Assembly: GCF_900117425.1 (NCBI RefSeq)
Contig: NZ_FPEH01000012.1
Coordinates: 458,492-522,491 of the forward strand
Length of the DNA: 64,000 bases
Direction: 5' to 3'
Origin: Novosphingobium sp. NDB2Meth1
GTDB lineage: Bacteria; Pseudomonadota; Alphaproteobacteria; Sphingomonadales; Sphingomonadaceae
The notes beneath the pieces are model-generated. The model saw only the letters and a program-made list of their open reading frames with translations, did not search any database and had not been told where the DNA came from. Shown here in pieces: positions 28,613 through 38,014 of the stretch. A program made the translations under genes and the position numbers. Position 1 is the stretch's first letter, and each line of letters starts with the position of its first letter.

Positions 28613-29328
28613 CGAAGCTCGCAAGCGACGTCGCGATGGTGCTGGCTGCCGGGATCGGCAAGCGGATGCGCCCGCTGACCGCGACGCGGCCCAAGCCTTT
28701 GGTGCGTGTCAATGGCCGGGCGCTGATCGATCACAGCCTCGACAAGCTGGTCGAGGCCGGCGTTTCGCGGGCGGTGGTCAATGTGCATTACCTGCCCGGC
28801 CAGATCGAGGCGCATCTGGCGCAGCGCAGCGCGCCGGTCACAGTCATCTCGGACGAGCGCGAGGCGCTCCTCGAAACGGGCGGGGGCCTGGTCAAGGCGC
28901 TGCCGCTCATCGATGCCGATCCGTTCTTCTGCCTCAACAGCGACAATGTCTGGCTCGATGGCCCGCAGAATGTGTTCGCCGCGCTGAGCGAGGCGTGGGA
29001 CCCGGCCAAGATGGACGCGCTGCTGCTGCTGGTGAACCACGCGCGGGCGTTCAACTACAACGGGCGGGGGGATTTTCATCTCGATCCGATGGGCCGGATC
29101 ACGCGGCGCAAGCCGGGCCGGGTCGCGCCGTTCATCTATACCGGCATCCAGATCGTTTCGCAGCAGCTGCTGCGCGAGGCGCCGGAAGGCGCGTTTTCGA
29201 CCGGGGTGCTGTGGGATCGCGCTATCGCGGAAGGGCGGCTCTACGGCATTTCGCATTATGGCCAGTGGTTCGAAGTCGGCGCGCCCGAGATGATCGCGCC
29301 GACCGAAGCCGCCTTGCAGCGTGGCTGA
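28609..29328 (+). CDS. murU: N-acetylmuramate-1-phosphate uridylyltransferase
   Basis: A 239-residue nucleotidyltransferase with the signature VLAAGIGKRMRPLTATRPKPLV at its N-terminus and the metal site FFCLNSDNVW. SDEREALLETGGGLVKALPLI is the sugar-phosphate binding region. Coupled to amgK by an ATGA overlap, it is best read as MurU, which turns MurNAc-1-phosphate into UDP-MurNAc. The alternative label, mannose-1-phosphate guanylyltransferase, is common for this family but does not suit the neighbour. It overlaps addB by 8 bases. Confidence 0.92.
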   Translation: MTKLASDVAMVLAAGIGKRMRPLTATRPKPLVRVNGRALIDHSLDKLVEAGVSRAVVNVHYLPGQIEAHLAQRSAPVTVISDEREALLETGGGLVKALPLIDADPFFCLNSDNVWLDGPQNVFAALSEAWDPAKMDALLLLVNHARAFNYNGRGDFHLDPMGRITRRKPGRVAPFIYTGIQIVSQQLLREAPEGAFSTGVLWDRAIAEGRLYGISHYGQWFEVGAPEMIAPTEAALQRG

Positions 29329-32296
29329 GCGAAAACCGAGCATCTATTCGATTGCCGCCCATCGCGGCTTTGCCGACGCACTCGTGGCGGGGCTGATCCC
29401 GCGCTATCGCGAGGAGGGCTTTGGTCTGGCGCGGCTGACGCTGCTGCTCCCGACGCGGCGCGCGGTGCGGATCGTCACCGAGGCATTTATCCGGGCGAGC
29501 GGGGTCGATGGCGGGCTGCTGCTGCCGCGCATGGTGGTCGTCGGCGATCTCGATCTCGACGAAACGCTGGGTCCGCTGCTCGATCCGCTGGGGCAGGGGG
29601 CGGACTTGCCTCCTGCCGCCGACCCCGCCGCAAGGCTGCTGGCGCTGGCGGACATGCTGCGCAGCGATCCCGAAACGCGCACCACCTCAGCGCCGGGCCT
29701 GCTGCGGCAGGCGCGCAGCATCGCGCAGGCGATGGACCGGCTCGCGGTCGAGGACGTGGAGCTTGAGGCGCTGCTCGATCCCGAGGTGGTCGGGCTGGTC
29801 GGCGAATTGGCCGAGCACTGGCAGCGCGGGACGGCGCAGTTCGCCCGCATTCTGGCGCGGTGGCGCGCGCGGTGCGATGAGCGGGGCGAGATCGACGCGC
29901 CGGTGCGGCGGAACCGGCTGCTGGGCCATGTCGCGGAGCGTTGGCGGAGAGAACCGCCGCCGCATCCGGTTGTCGCGGCGGGTGTGACATCGGCGGCGCC
30001 TGCGGTCGCGCGGCTGCTGCGGGTGGTTTCCGAGCTGCCGCAGGGCGCGGTGATCCTGCCCGATCTCGATCTGGCGCTGCCTGATCCTGTCTGGGACGCG
30101 TTGGGGGCGGCGGGCAATCGCGAGCATCCGGAAGGGCCTGTCTTCGCGCGCGGCGATGTGGCCACGCATCCGCAGTATCACTTGAAGCTGTTGCTCGCTC
30201 GCATGGGCGTGGCGCGGGGGGAAGTGTCGGCCTGGCACCGATCGGGACCTGCCGCCGCGCCGCCAGAGCGCAGCCGCGCGATTTCCAATCTGTTCCTGCC
30301 GCCCGAGGCGAGCACGGTGTGGGCGCAGCTTCCCGCCGAGGCACGCAGGCTTTCGGGTGTGCGGCTGATGGAAACGGCGCATCCCGAAGAGGAAGCGCAG
30401 GCGGTCGCGGTGCTGGTGCGGCAGGCTTTGGCCGAGCCGGAGAAACGCGTCGCAGTGATTACGCCCGACCGCGATCTCGCGCAGCGGCTTGTCGCGCATT
30501 TGCAGCGCTGGGGCATCGATGCCGATGATACGGCGGGCCGTCCATTGTCGCAGGCGCCGGCGGGGCGGGTGCTGTTGCAACTGGCAGAAGTGGCCGCGAC
30601 GTCCGCCGCGCCGGTGCCGCTGCTGGCGCTGCTCGGCCATCCGCTGGTGCGGCGGGGGGAGGGGCGTGCGGCGTGGCTGGAGCGGGTGCGGCAGCTTGAT
30701 CTCGTGCTGCGCGGGCCGCGTCCCGGCCCCGGGCTGAAGGCCGTGCGGAACGCGGTGGCGGCGAAGGAGACGGACTTTCCGGGGCTCACCGCATGGTGGG
30801 AGGAAGCGGCGGTCATGCTGGCGCCGCTGGTCGATCCTGCCGCGCCGCCGTCGCTGGCCCTCGGCCTTGATACGCTGGCGGAAGCGGCGGAAGCGCTGTG
30901 CGGGACGGCGATCTGGGGCGAGGCGGATGGGCGGGCGCTGGCGGCGTTCGTCGAGCAGTGGCGTGAGGCGGCGCAGGATAGCGCCTTGCCGGTGGAGCCT
31001 GCCGACCTGCATGCGCTGCTGAGCGATGCGCTGGCCGAGATTGCGGTACGCCCGCCCTATGGCGGCCACCCGCGCCTTGCGATCTACGGCTTGCTTGAGG
31101 CGCGGATGAGCCGGGCTGACCTCGTGATCTGCGCCGGGATGACCGAGGGCAAGTGGCCCGCCTCGCCCGCGCCCGATCCGCTGCTTGCGCCGCCGGTGCT
31201 GCGCGCGCTGGGCATTCCGGGGGCAGATTTTCGCATCGGGCTTGCCGCGCACGATCTGGCGGCTGCGCTGGGGGCGCCGGAAGTGGTGCTCAGCCATGCC
31301 TTGCGCGATGCGGCGGGGCCGGTGATCCCCTCGCGCTTCCTCTTGCGGATCCGGGCGATGCTGGGGCGCGAGCTGGAGCCGGAGACCGAGGCTGTCCGCA
31401 TCGCGCGGGCGCTCGACAAGGCCCAAGCCGCGCCGGCTTATCCGCAGCCCGCGCCCCGGCCCAGCGCCGAGCAGCGCCGGGTCAGTATTGCCTCGACTGC
31501 GCTCGACCGGCTGCGCGGCGATCCCTACCAGTTCTATGCTTCGGCGATCATGGGGCTGCGCACGCTCGATCCGCTCGATGCCGCGCCGACCCCGGCGTGG
31601 CGGGGTACGCTGGTCCATGAAGTGCTGCAGCGCTGGCATGATGGCGGGAGCAGGCGCGGGGAACTGCTCCCGCTCGCCGAGCAGACGCTGGCCGAGATGA
31701 GCGCGCACCCCTTCATGCGCGGGCTGTGGCGGCCAAGACTGCTGGCGGCGTTGCAATGGGTGGAGGACTACAACGCAGAACTTGCGCTGCAGGGGCGCAA
31801 GCCGGTGCTGTGGGAAGAGACCGGCGTGACCGAGATCAAGGGGGTCAAGCTCCATGGCCGGGCCGACCGCATCGACCGCTTGGCGGATGGCACGCTGGCG
31901 GTGGTCGACTACAAGACCGGCAAGCCGCCCTCGGGGAAGATGGTGGAGGAAGGTTTTGCGCTGCAGCTGGGCCTCGTCGCGCTGATTGCGGAGCGCGGCG
32001 GGTTCGAGGGGCTGGGCGGCAAAGTCCATCGCTTCGAGTATTGGTCGCTGCAGAAGAAGGCGGATGTGTTCGGCTATTGCGAGGAACCGGTGCCGGAGGG
32101 GCGCAAGAAGACCGGTCTGCCGCGCGAGACCTTTGTTGCTGAGACCCTGCGCTTCCTGAGCGAGGCGATCGACAAGTGGATATTGGGCACCGATCCCTTC
32201 ACCGCGCGGCCCAATCCGGACCTGCCGGGCTATACCGACTATGACCAGTTGATGCGGCTCGAGGAATGGCAGGGGCGGGAAGGGAACGCCTCATGA
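29321..32296 (+). CDS. addB: Double-strand break repair protein AddB
   Basis: A 991-residue AddB subunit. It has an inactivated helicase-like N-terminal part and a C-terminal RecB-type nuclease domain with GRADRIDRLADGTLAVVDYKTGKPP, in which D..D-Y-K is the metal site. AddAB processes broken DNA ends to load RecA; AddB cuts the 5' strand and recognises Chi-like sites. A classical N-terminal Walker A is not evident, as is common in alphaproteobacterial AddB. The GTG start at 29321 lies inside the murU end, and the stop overlaps the addA start (ATGA). Confidence 0.95.
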   Translation: MAERKPSIYSIAAHRGFADALVAGLIPRYREEGFGLARLTLLLPTRRAVRIVTEAFIRASGVDGGLLLPRMVVVGDLDLDETLGPLLDPLGQGADLPPAADPAARLLALADMLRSDPETRTTSAPGLLRQARSIAQAMDRLAVEDVELEALLDPEVVGLVGELAEHWQRGTAQFARILARWRARCDERGEIDAPVRRNRLLGHVAERWRREPPPHPVVAAGVTSAAPAVARLLRVVSELPQGAVILPDLDLALPDPVWDALGAAGNREHPEGPVFARGDVATHPQYHLKLLLARMGVARGEVSAWHRSGPAAAPPERSRAISNLFLPPEASTVWAQLPAEARRLSGVRLMETAHPEEEAQAVAVLVRQALAEPEKRVAVITPDRDLAQRLVAHLQRWGIDADDTAGRPLSQAPAGRVLLQLAEVAATSAAPVPLLALLGHPLVRRGEGRAAWLERVRQLDLVLRGPRPGPGLKAVRNAVAAKETDFPGLTAWWEEAAVMLAPLVDPAAPPSLALGLDTLAEAAEALCGTAIWGEADGRALAAFVEQWREAAQDSALPVEPADLHALLSDALAEIAVRPPYGGHPRLAIYGLLEARMSRADLVICAGMTEGKWPASPAPDPLLAPPVLRALGIPGADFRIGLAAHDLAAALGAPEVVLSHALRDAAGPVIPSRFLLRIRAMLGRELEPETEAVRIARALDKAQAAPAYPQPAPRPSAEQRRVSIASTALDRLRGDPYQFYASAIMGLRTLDPLDAAPTPAWRGTLVHEVLQRWHDGGSRRGELLPLAEQTLAEMSAHPFMRGLWRPRLLAALQWVEDYNAELALQGRKPVLWEETGVTEIKGVKLHGRADRIDRLADGTLAVVDYKTGKPPSGKMVEEGFALQLGLVALIAERGGFEGLGGKVHRFEYWSLQKKADVFGYCEEPVPEGRKKTGLPRETFVAETLRFLSEAIDKWILGTDPFTARPNPDLPGYTDYDQLMRLEEWQGREGNAS

Positions 32297-35200
32297 GCAA
32301 GGTCTTTCCGCTCAAGGACAACCAGCGGCTTGCGGTGCAGCCGGAGCGGACCGTGTGGCTCTCCGCATCGGCGGGGACGGGCAAGACGCAGGTGCTTTCC
32401 GCGCGCGTGCTGCGGTTGCTGCTGCAGGAGGGTGTCTCGCCCGATCAGATCCTGTGCCTGACCTTCACCAAGGCCGGCGCTGCGGAAATGGCGACGCGCG
32501 TGAACGACGTGCTCGCGCGCTGGGTGCGGCTGCCTGATACCGAGCTTGCGCTGGAGTTGGGCCATATCGGCGCTTCGATGGGACCGCAGACCGTCGCCCG
32601 CGCACGCAGCCTGTTTGCCGCTGTGCTCGATTGCCCCGGCGGCGGCCTGCGCATCGAGACGATCCATGCGTTCTCGCAGTGGCTGTTGGGCGCTTTTCCT
32701 GCGGAGGCCGGGCTCGTTCCCGGGACGCGGGCGATGGAGGACCGCGACCGCGATCTGCTGCTGCGCGAAGTGCTGGCGGACCTGCTGATCTCCGCGCAGG
32801 AGCAGGGCGACGAGGCGCTGTTTGCCGCGCTGGAGGACCTCAGCTTGCGCATGGGCGAGGATGCCGTGCCGGCGTTCCTGCTCCGCTGCGCGTCGGTGCA
32901 TGGGCTGTGGGAAGGTCCGGGGGCATGGCAGCCGCCGCTGCGACCGCGGATCAACCGCTTGCTGGGGTTGGATGCGGAGGAGGATGGTTCGGGCCTCGCC
33001 GATCTGGTGCACGACAGCGTGTTCGATGTGCGCGCGGTCGAGGTTTGCATGGAAGCGAACCGGCGCTGGGGGGCTGCACAAGGCCTTGATGCGGCATCGG
33101 TGATGCAGGATTGGCTGGAGTCTGCGCCCAAAGCCCGCATTGCAGGGCTCGATGACTTCGCTGGCAAGTTCCTTACCGGGAAGGGCGAGCCAAGATCTCC
33201 GCGCTATCTTGTGAAGCACGAGCCGGCCTACGCCGAGTACCAGCTCTGCGTGATCGAGGACCTGCAGCGCGTGCAAGAAATGCGCACGCTGGTCGATCTG
33301 GCCGCGCGGCTCGATCCGGCGCTCACGCTGGGCCGACGCTTCGCACTGGCGTGGGCCGAGGCCAAGGCGCGCGAGGGGTTCATCGATTTCGACGACCAGA
33401 TCCGCGCGGCAGCCGACTTGCTCACCAAGCAGGCGCCGGCGGAATGGATCCGCTACAAGCTCGACCGGCGCTTCGACCACATTCTTGTCGACGAGGCGCA
33501 GGATACCAACAGCGCGCAGTGGCGGATCGTGCTCGATGGCCTCGTCGGCGATTTCTTCAGCGGGGAAGGGCAGCGCGGGGACGCGGGCCGGACGCTGTTC
33601 GTGGTCGGCGATTACAAGCAAGCGATCTTCGGCTTTCAGGGCACCAGTCCGGAAAACTTCGCCGCTGCTAGAGAGCGCGTTAAGCGGCAGCTGGACGAGT
33701 TGTCTGAAGTCACCGCTGACCCTGCAAAGGCGCTGCTGCCGCTTGGTCTCGGCCGTTCCTACCGCACGGCCCATTCGGTGCTCGCCTTCGTCGACCGCGC
33801 GATCCAGGCGATCGGCCCCGACCGGTTTGGCCTGCCCGACGCGCCCGAGCAGCATCAAGGTGACAAGGAGCGGCCCGGGCTGGTCACGCTGTGGAAGCCG
33901 GTGGGCGGCGCGGCGGACGAGGAGGACGATACGCCGCCGGGCGAGGGCGACGAGGGTGCCGAGACGTGGCTCTCGCGTCCGGACAGGGTGATGGCCGATC
34001 AGATCGCGCAGCAGGTCAGCGAATGGCTGCGGCGCGGTTTCCCGCTGCACAAGGGCGGGCCGCGCCGGGCTACGCCGGGCGACATCATGGTGCTGGTGCG
34101 TTCGCGCAAGGCGCTGGCGGGGCTGATCGTCGCGCGGCTGCACGCGCGCGGGGTGCCGGTGGCGGGGGTGGACCGGCTGCGGCTCGGCGCGCCGCTGGCG
34201 GTCAAGGACCTTGTTGCCGCGCTACGGTTCTGCGCGCAGCCGCTCGATGACCTCAACCTTGCATCGCTGCTGGTTTCGCCGCTGGTGGGCTGGTCGCAGG
34301 AGATGCTGCTCGAGCATGGCTACCGCGCCAAGGGAGTGCGGCTGTGGGATCACTTGCGCAAGATCGAGGGGCCTGCGACGTATCCGGCAATGGAGCAACT
34401 GCGCGGCGTGCTTGCGCGCGCCGACTTCGGCACACCGGCGCAGCTGCTGCACTGGCTGCTGGTCGGGCCGTGGCAGGCGCGCCGCAAGCTGGTCGCGCGG
34501 CTTGGCGCGGAGGCCAATGATCCGATCGACGAACTGCTCAACGCCGCGATGGCCTATGCGGGCGGGCAGACGCCCAGCTTGGTCGGCTTTCTGCAGTGGT
34601 TCGATGTCGGCGACGGCGAACTGAAGCGCGAGGCGGGGCAGAAGGCCGATCTCGTGCGGGTGATGACGGTGCATGGCTCGAAGGGGCTAGAGGCGCCCAT
34701 CGTCATTCTCGCCGATGCCTGCGCCGATCCGGACAAGTCGAACCCGCGCGGGCTGAGCCTTGTCGAGCAGGTGGTGGATGAGGCGCGCACCGTTCCGCTC
34801 CCGCCCTTGCGCAAGGCCGAGCAGGCGGGGCCAGTGCGCGAAGCGGCGGATCGCGCGGCGGCGGCGGAGCGCGAGGAGCACTGGCGCCTGCTCTATGTTG
34901 CGATGACGCGGGCGGAGGAAGCGCTGTTCATCGGCGGGGCACTGGGCAGCAAGGCCAAGGGCGTACCGGAGGAAAGCTGGTACGCGCAGCTGGCGCCGCT
35001 GTTTGGCGATGTGGATGGTCCGTGGCGCGACGATCCGATCTGGGGTGCCTCGCGCCAGTTGGGCGGGTTGGGGCCGTTACCGCCAGCGATTGCCGAGGTG
35101 CAGCCTCCGACTGAAGCCCATGACGACTTGCCCGCGTGGCTCGATGCGGCGCTCCCGGCGGAACCGCGCCCACCGCGCCCGCTCGCGCCGTCGGGGCTGG

Positions 35201-35775
35201 GTGAGGCGGACGATGCGCCCGATCCGCCGACGCGGCCCGGTCCGGCAGCGCGGACTGCCGCGCGGCGCGGGACATTGCTTCACAAGCTGATCGAGCGCTT
35301 GCCCGAGCTTGCCCCTGAGGCGCGCGCGAGTGCCGCGCGGGGCTGGCTGGCACGCATGGCGGCCGAGTTCCCGGCAGAGGAGCGTGACGTCATGGCCGAG
35401 GCGGCTCTGCGCGTGCTGGCCGAACCGGCCTGGGCCGAGGTGTTTGGCGCTGGATCGCTTGCCGAAGTGCCGGTTGCGGCGGTGGTCGGCGAGCGAGTCG
35501 TGAGTGGCACGATCGACCGGTTGCTGGTGCAGGAGGGCCGCGTGCGCATCGTCGATTTCAAGACCGACCGTCGCCCGCCGCAGGATATCGGGGAAGTCCC
35601 AGTCGCCAGCTTGCGCCAGATGGCGGCCTATGTGGCGGCGCTCGAAGTGATCTATCCGGGGCGCCGTGTCGAAGCCGCGCTACTGTATACGCACACGCCG
35701 CGGTTGATCGAGCTTTCGGCTGACGTCATCAATGCGCACAAGCCTGCCCTTCAGGCCGCGCAGGAAAGCTTTTAG
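32293..35775 (+). CDS. addA: Double-strand break repair helicase-nuclease AddA
   Basis: A 1160-residue UvrD-type helicase fused to a nuclease. Motif I is LSASAGTGKTQVLSARVLRLLL, motif II HILVDEAQDTNSAQW, motif III VVGDYKQAIFGFQGTSP, motif V VMTVHGSKGLEAPIVILADA, and motif VI LLYVAMTRAEEALFIGGAL. The C-terminal RecB nuclease motif is VSGTIDRLLVQEGRVRIVDFKTDRRPP. It forms the AddAB complex with the preceding gene product and supplies 3'-5' translocation and 3'-strand cutting. The start at 32293 overlaps the addB stop. Confidence 0.96.
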   Translation: MSKVFPLKDNQRLAVQPERTVWLSASAGTGKTQVLSARVLRLLLQEGVSPDQILCLTFTKAGAAEMATRVNDVLARWVRLPDTELALELGHIGASMGPQTVARARSLFAAVLDCPGGGLRIETIHAFSQWLLGAFPAEAGLVPGTRAMEDRDRDLLLREVLADLLISAQEQGDEALFAALEDLSLRMGEDAVPAFLLRCASVHGLWEGPGAWQPPLRPRINRLLGLDAEEDGSGLADLVHDSVFDVRAVEVCMEANRRWGAAQGLDAASVMQDWLESAPKARIAGLDDFAGKFLTGKGEPRSPRYLVKHEPAYAEYQLCVIEDLQRVQEMRTLVDLAARLDPALTLGRRFALAWAEAKAREGFIDFDDQIRAAADLLTKQAPAEWIRYKLDRRFDHILVDEAQDTNSAQWRIVLDGLVGDFFSGEGQRGDAGRTLFVVGDYKQAIFGFQGTSPENFAAARERVKRQLDELSEVTADPAKALLPLGLGRSYRTAHSVLAFVDRAIQAIGPDRFGLPDAPEQHQGDKERPGLVTLWKPVGGAADEEDDTPPGEGDEGAETWLSRPDRVMADQIAQQVSEWLRRGFPLHKGGPRRATPGDIMVLVRSRKALAGLIVARLHARGVPVAGVDRLRLGAPLAVKDLVAALRFCAQPLDDLNLASLLVSPLVGWSQEMLLEHGYRAKGVRLWDHLRKIEGPATYPAMEQLRGVLARADFGTPAQLLHWLLVGPWQARRKLVARLGAEANDPIDELLNAAMAYAGGQTPSLVGFLQWFDVGDGELKREAGQKADLVRVMTVHGSKGLEAPIVILADACADPDKSNPRGLSLVEQVVDEARTVPLPPLRKAEQAGPVREAADRAAAAEREEHWRLLYVAMTRAEEALFIGGALGSKAKGVPEESWYAQLAPLFGDVDGPWRDDPIWGASRQLGGLGPLPPAIAEVQPPTEAHDDLPAWLDAALPAEPRPPRPLAPSGLGEADDAPDPPTRPGPAARTAARRGTLLHKLIERLPELAPEARASAARGWLARMAAEFPAEERDVMAEAALRVLAEPAWAEVFGAGSLAEVPVAAVVGERVVSGTIDRLLVQEGRVRIVDFKTDRRPPQDIGEVPVASLRQMAAYVAALEVIYPGRRVEAALLYTHTPRLIELSADVINAHKPALQAAQESF

Positions 35776-35840
35776 CGCTCTTTCTTGCGCGGCGCGCCAG
35801 ACCGCTTACATACCGGATCAACCGATAGGAGTTCTCTGCC

Positions 35841-36161
35841 ATGGCCACCAAAGCCGTTACCGATGCCAGCTTCGCCACCGACGTTCTGGGCGCCGACAAG
35901 CCCGTGCTTGTCGACTTCTGGGCGGACTGGTGCGGCCCCTGCAAGATGATCGCCCCCGCGCTCGAAGAGATTTCGGAAGAGCTCGCGGACAAGGTCTCCA
36001 TCGTGAAGATGGACATCATGGAAAACACCTCGATCCCCGGCGAAATCGGCGTGCAGTCGATCCCGCTGATGGTGCTGTTCAAGGACGGCAAGGCGGTCGC
36101 GCAGAAGCTGGGCGCTGCGCCCAAGAGCCAGCTCAAGGGCTGGCTGGAGAGCGTTCTTTAA
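35841..36161 (+). CDS. trxA: Thioredoxin 1
   Basis: A 106-residue thioredoxin with the active site FWADWCGPCKM (C31, C34), the cis-Pro segment QSIPLMVLFKDGK and the C-terminal helix LKGWLESVL. It is the cytoplasmic disulfide reductant. TAGGAG lies upstream of the ATG. It is 65 bases after addA, a gap long enough for its own promoter, and is followed 12 bases after its stop by a long hairpin. Confidence 0.97.
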   Translation: MATKAVTDASFATDVLGADKPVLVDFWADWCGPCKMIAPALEEISEELADKVSIVKMDIMENTSIPGEIGVQSIPLMVLFKDGKAVAQKLGAAPKSQLKGWLESVL

Positions 36162-36172
36162 GACAGCGGCTT

Positions 36173-36237
36173 GGCAAGGCCGGAACGGGGTGCAAGACTG
36201 CCGGTTCGCAGTCTGCACCCAGTTCCGGAGCCTTGCC
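36173..36237. repeat. Long imperfect hairpin between trxA and the M28 peptidase gene
   Basis: The left arm (36173-36201, beginning GGCAAGGCCGGAAC) and right arm (36208-36237, ending GTTCCGGAGCCTTGCC) pair over about 28 positions with a few bulges and a 6-base loop. The right arm holds CCGGAG, the ribosome-binding site of the peptidase gene, and a T-rich stretch follows just inside that gene. It could be the trxA terminator, a translational switch for the peptidase, or both. Confidence 0.75.
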
Positions 36238-36239
36238 TG

Positions 36240-37871
36240 ATGTCTTTTTCTGCCTCTCGCCGGTTTGTCCCTCTGTTCGCGGCGGCGCTGCTTGCCTCTG
36301 CGATCCCGATTGCCGCTGCTGCCGCGCCCGATGGTGACAGTGCCGCGATTGCCCGGATCATCGATGAAGGCATGAACCGCAGCGAGGCGATGACCACCGC
36401 CTCCGCGCTGATGGACCGCATCGGCCCGCGCCTCACCAATTCGGAGAACCATCGCAAGGCGGAAAGCTGGGCGATGGACCTGCTGCGGCAGCGCGGCCTT
36501 GCCAACGTGCATGTCGAGCCGTTCGACTTCGGCGCTGGCTGGAACCTCGACAGCTATTCGGTGGCCATGGTCACCCCGCGGGCGCTGCCGCTGACGGCGA
36601 TTCCCGTCGCGTGGTCGCCGGCCACCAGCGGCACGGTGCGGGCGCCGGTCGTCATCGCGCCGATGTCGCGCGAGGAGCATTTCGCGGAATGGAAAGGCAA
36701 GCTCGCGGGCAAGATCGTGCTCGTTTCGCTGCCGGGCCAGACCAGCGAGAGCAAGGGGCCGGTGTTCCAGCGCTACACCGATGCCGAGATCGCCGAGCTT
36801 GATACCTACACCAAGCCTGTGTTCGATCCGGACGCGGCGGCCTTGCAGGTGAAGAACCGCCGCTTTTTCGGCAAGCTTGCGGCGTTTCTCAAGGCCGAGG
36901 GCGCGCTCGCCGTCGTCAAGATGAGCTACCGTGATGGGAAGCTCGTCCACGGCGAGGGTTATGATTTCCAGCCCGGCCAGACCCTTGCGCGGCCCGCCGT
37001 CGAGCTCGCGCAGGAGGACTACCGCAAGCTGGTGCGGCTGGCGAAGACCGGGGATGCGCCGACCATCGCGATCACCGTCGCGGCGCGCTATGACGAAAGC
37101 AATCTCAAGGCCGAGAACGTTGTCGCCGAAATTCCGGGGAGCGATCCCAAGGCGGGCTACGTCATGGCCGGGGCGCATTTCGACAGCTGGATCGCGGGCG
37201 ACGGCGCCAATGACAACGGCGCGGGTAGCATCACGGTGCTTGAGGCGGCGCGGCTGATTTCCAAGCTCGGCATCAAGCCCAAGCGCACCATCCGCTTCGT
37301 GCTGTGGAGCGGCGAGGAGCAGGGGCTGCTCGGCAGCCGCGCCTATATCGACCAGCACTATGCGAGCCGCCCGGTCGATCCCTCGCTCAAGGGCATCGAC
37401 AGCTACATCGCGTGGCGCAATGCCTTCCCGATCACGCCGAAGCCGGAATACAGCCAGCTCAAGGCCTACTTCAACATGGACAACGGCTCGGGCCGGTTCC
37501 GCGGCATCTACAGCGAGGGCAATCTGGGCGCGGAAAAGCTGCTCAAGGAATGGCTTGCGCCGTTCGACATGCTGGGTGCGGACAAGCTGGTGGTGAGCAA
37601 GACCGGCGGCACCGATCACGTGTTCCTGCAGGCGATCGGTCTGCCCGGGTATCAGTTCATCCAGGACCCGCTCGACTATGACAGTCGCGTCCACCACTCG
37701 AACCTCGATACGGTGGACCACATGCGTGCCGACGATATGCGGCAGGCGGCGGTGGTGATGGCGGGGATGCTGTGGCAGGCGGCCAACAGCGACAAGGAAC
37801 TGCCGCGCGCCGTGCTGCCGACGCAGCCTGCGCCGACCGACCCGTTCAAGGTGCGCGATCCCTCGCAGTGA
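36240..37871 (+). CDS. Exported M28-family zinc aminopeptidase
   Basis: A 543-residue protein with a signal peptide (RRFVPLFAAALLASAIPIAAAAA) and a protease-associated-type middle part. The peptidase core shows the di-zinc ligands: GAHFDSWIAGDGANDNGAGS (His, bridging Asp), LWSGEEQGLLGSRAY (catalytic and metal Glu), AYFNMDNGSGR (Asp) and DSRVHHSNLDTVD (His). This is the M28 arrangement, releasing N-terminal residues from peptides in the periplasm. CCGGAG lies 9 bases before the ATG at 36240, inside a long hairpin. Between its stop and the convergent phosphatase gene is a short repeat element. Confidence 0.92.
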   Translation: MSFSASRRFVPLFAAALLASAIPIAAAAAPDGDSAAIARIIDEGMNRSEAMTTASALMDRIGPRLTNSENHRKAESWAMDLLRQRGLANVHVEPFDFGAGWNLDSYSVAMVTPRALPLTAIPVAWSPATSGTVRAPVVIAPMSREEHFAEWKGKLAGKIVLVSLPGQTSESKGPVFQRYTDAEIAELDTYTKPVFDPDAAALQVKNRRFFGKLAAFLKAEGALAVVKMSYRDGKLVHGEGYDFQPGQTLARPAVELAQEDYRKLVRLAKTGDAPTIAITVAARYDESNLKAENVVAEIPGSDPKAGYVMAGAHFDSWIAGDGANDNGAGSITVLEAARLISKLGIKPKRTIRFVLWSGEEQGLLGSRAYIDQHYASRPVDPSLKGIDSYIAWRNAFPITPKPEYSQLKAYFNMDNGSGRFRGIYSEGNLGAEKLLKEWLAPFDMLGADKLVVSKTGGTDHVFLQAIGLPGYQFIQDPLDYDSRVHHSNLDTVDHMRADDMRQAAVVMAGMLWQAANSDKELPRAVLPTQPAPTDPFKVRDPSQ

Positions 37872-37912
37872 GTGTCGGGCGAGGTCGGGGGCTGGGCAAT
37901 GCCTCCTCCATG

Positions 37913-37990
37913 CCCGCTCACCCTGAGCTTGTCGAAGGGTGCCAGAACCACGGTTGCTCAAGATGCTTCGACAAGCTCAGCATGAGCGGG
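37913..37990. repeat. REP-like inverted repeat with CTTCGACAAGCTCAG core
   Basis: The left arm (37913-37937) and right arm (37966-37990) are reverse complements with two mismatches over 25 bases; each contains the core CTTCGACAAGCTCAG. This short element is scattered between genes in many sphingomonad and related genomes. Here it lies between two convergent genes, where it may also end transcription. Confidence 0.85.
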
Positions 37991-38014
37991 GTTTGGGATG
38001 GGGGGTCGGGTGTG

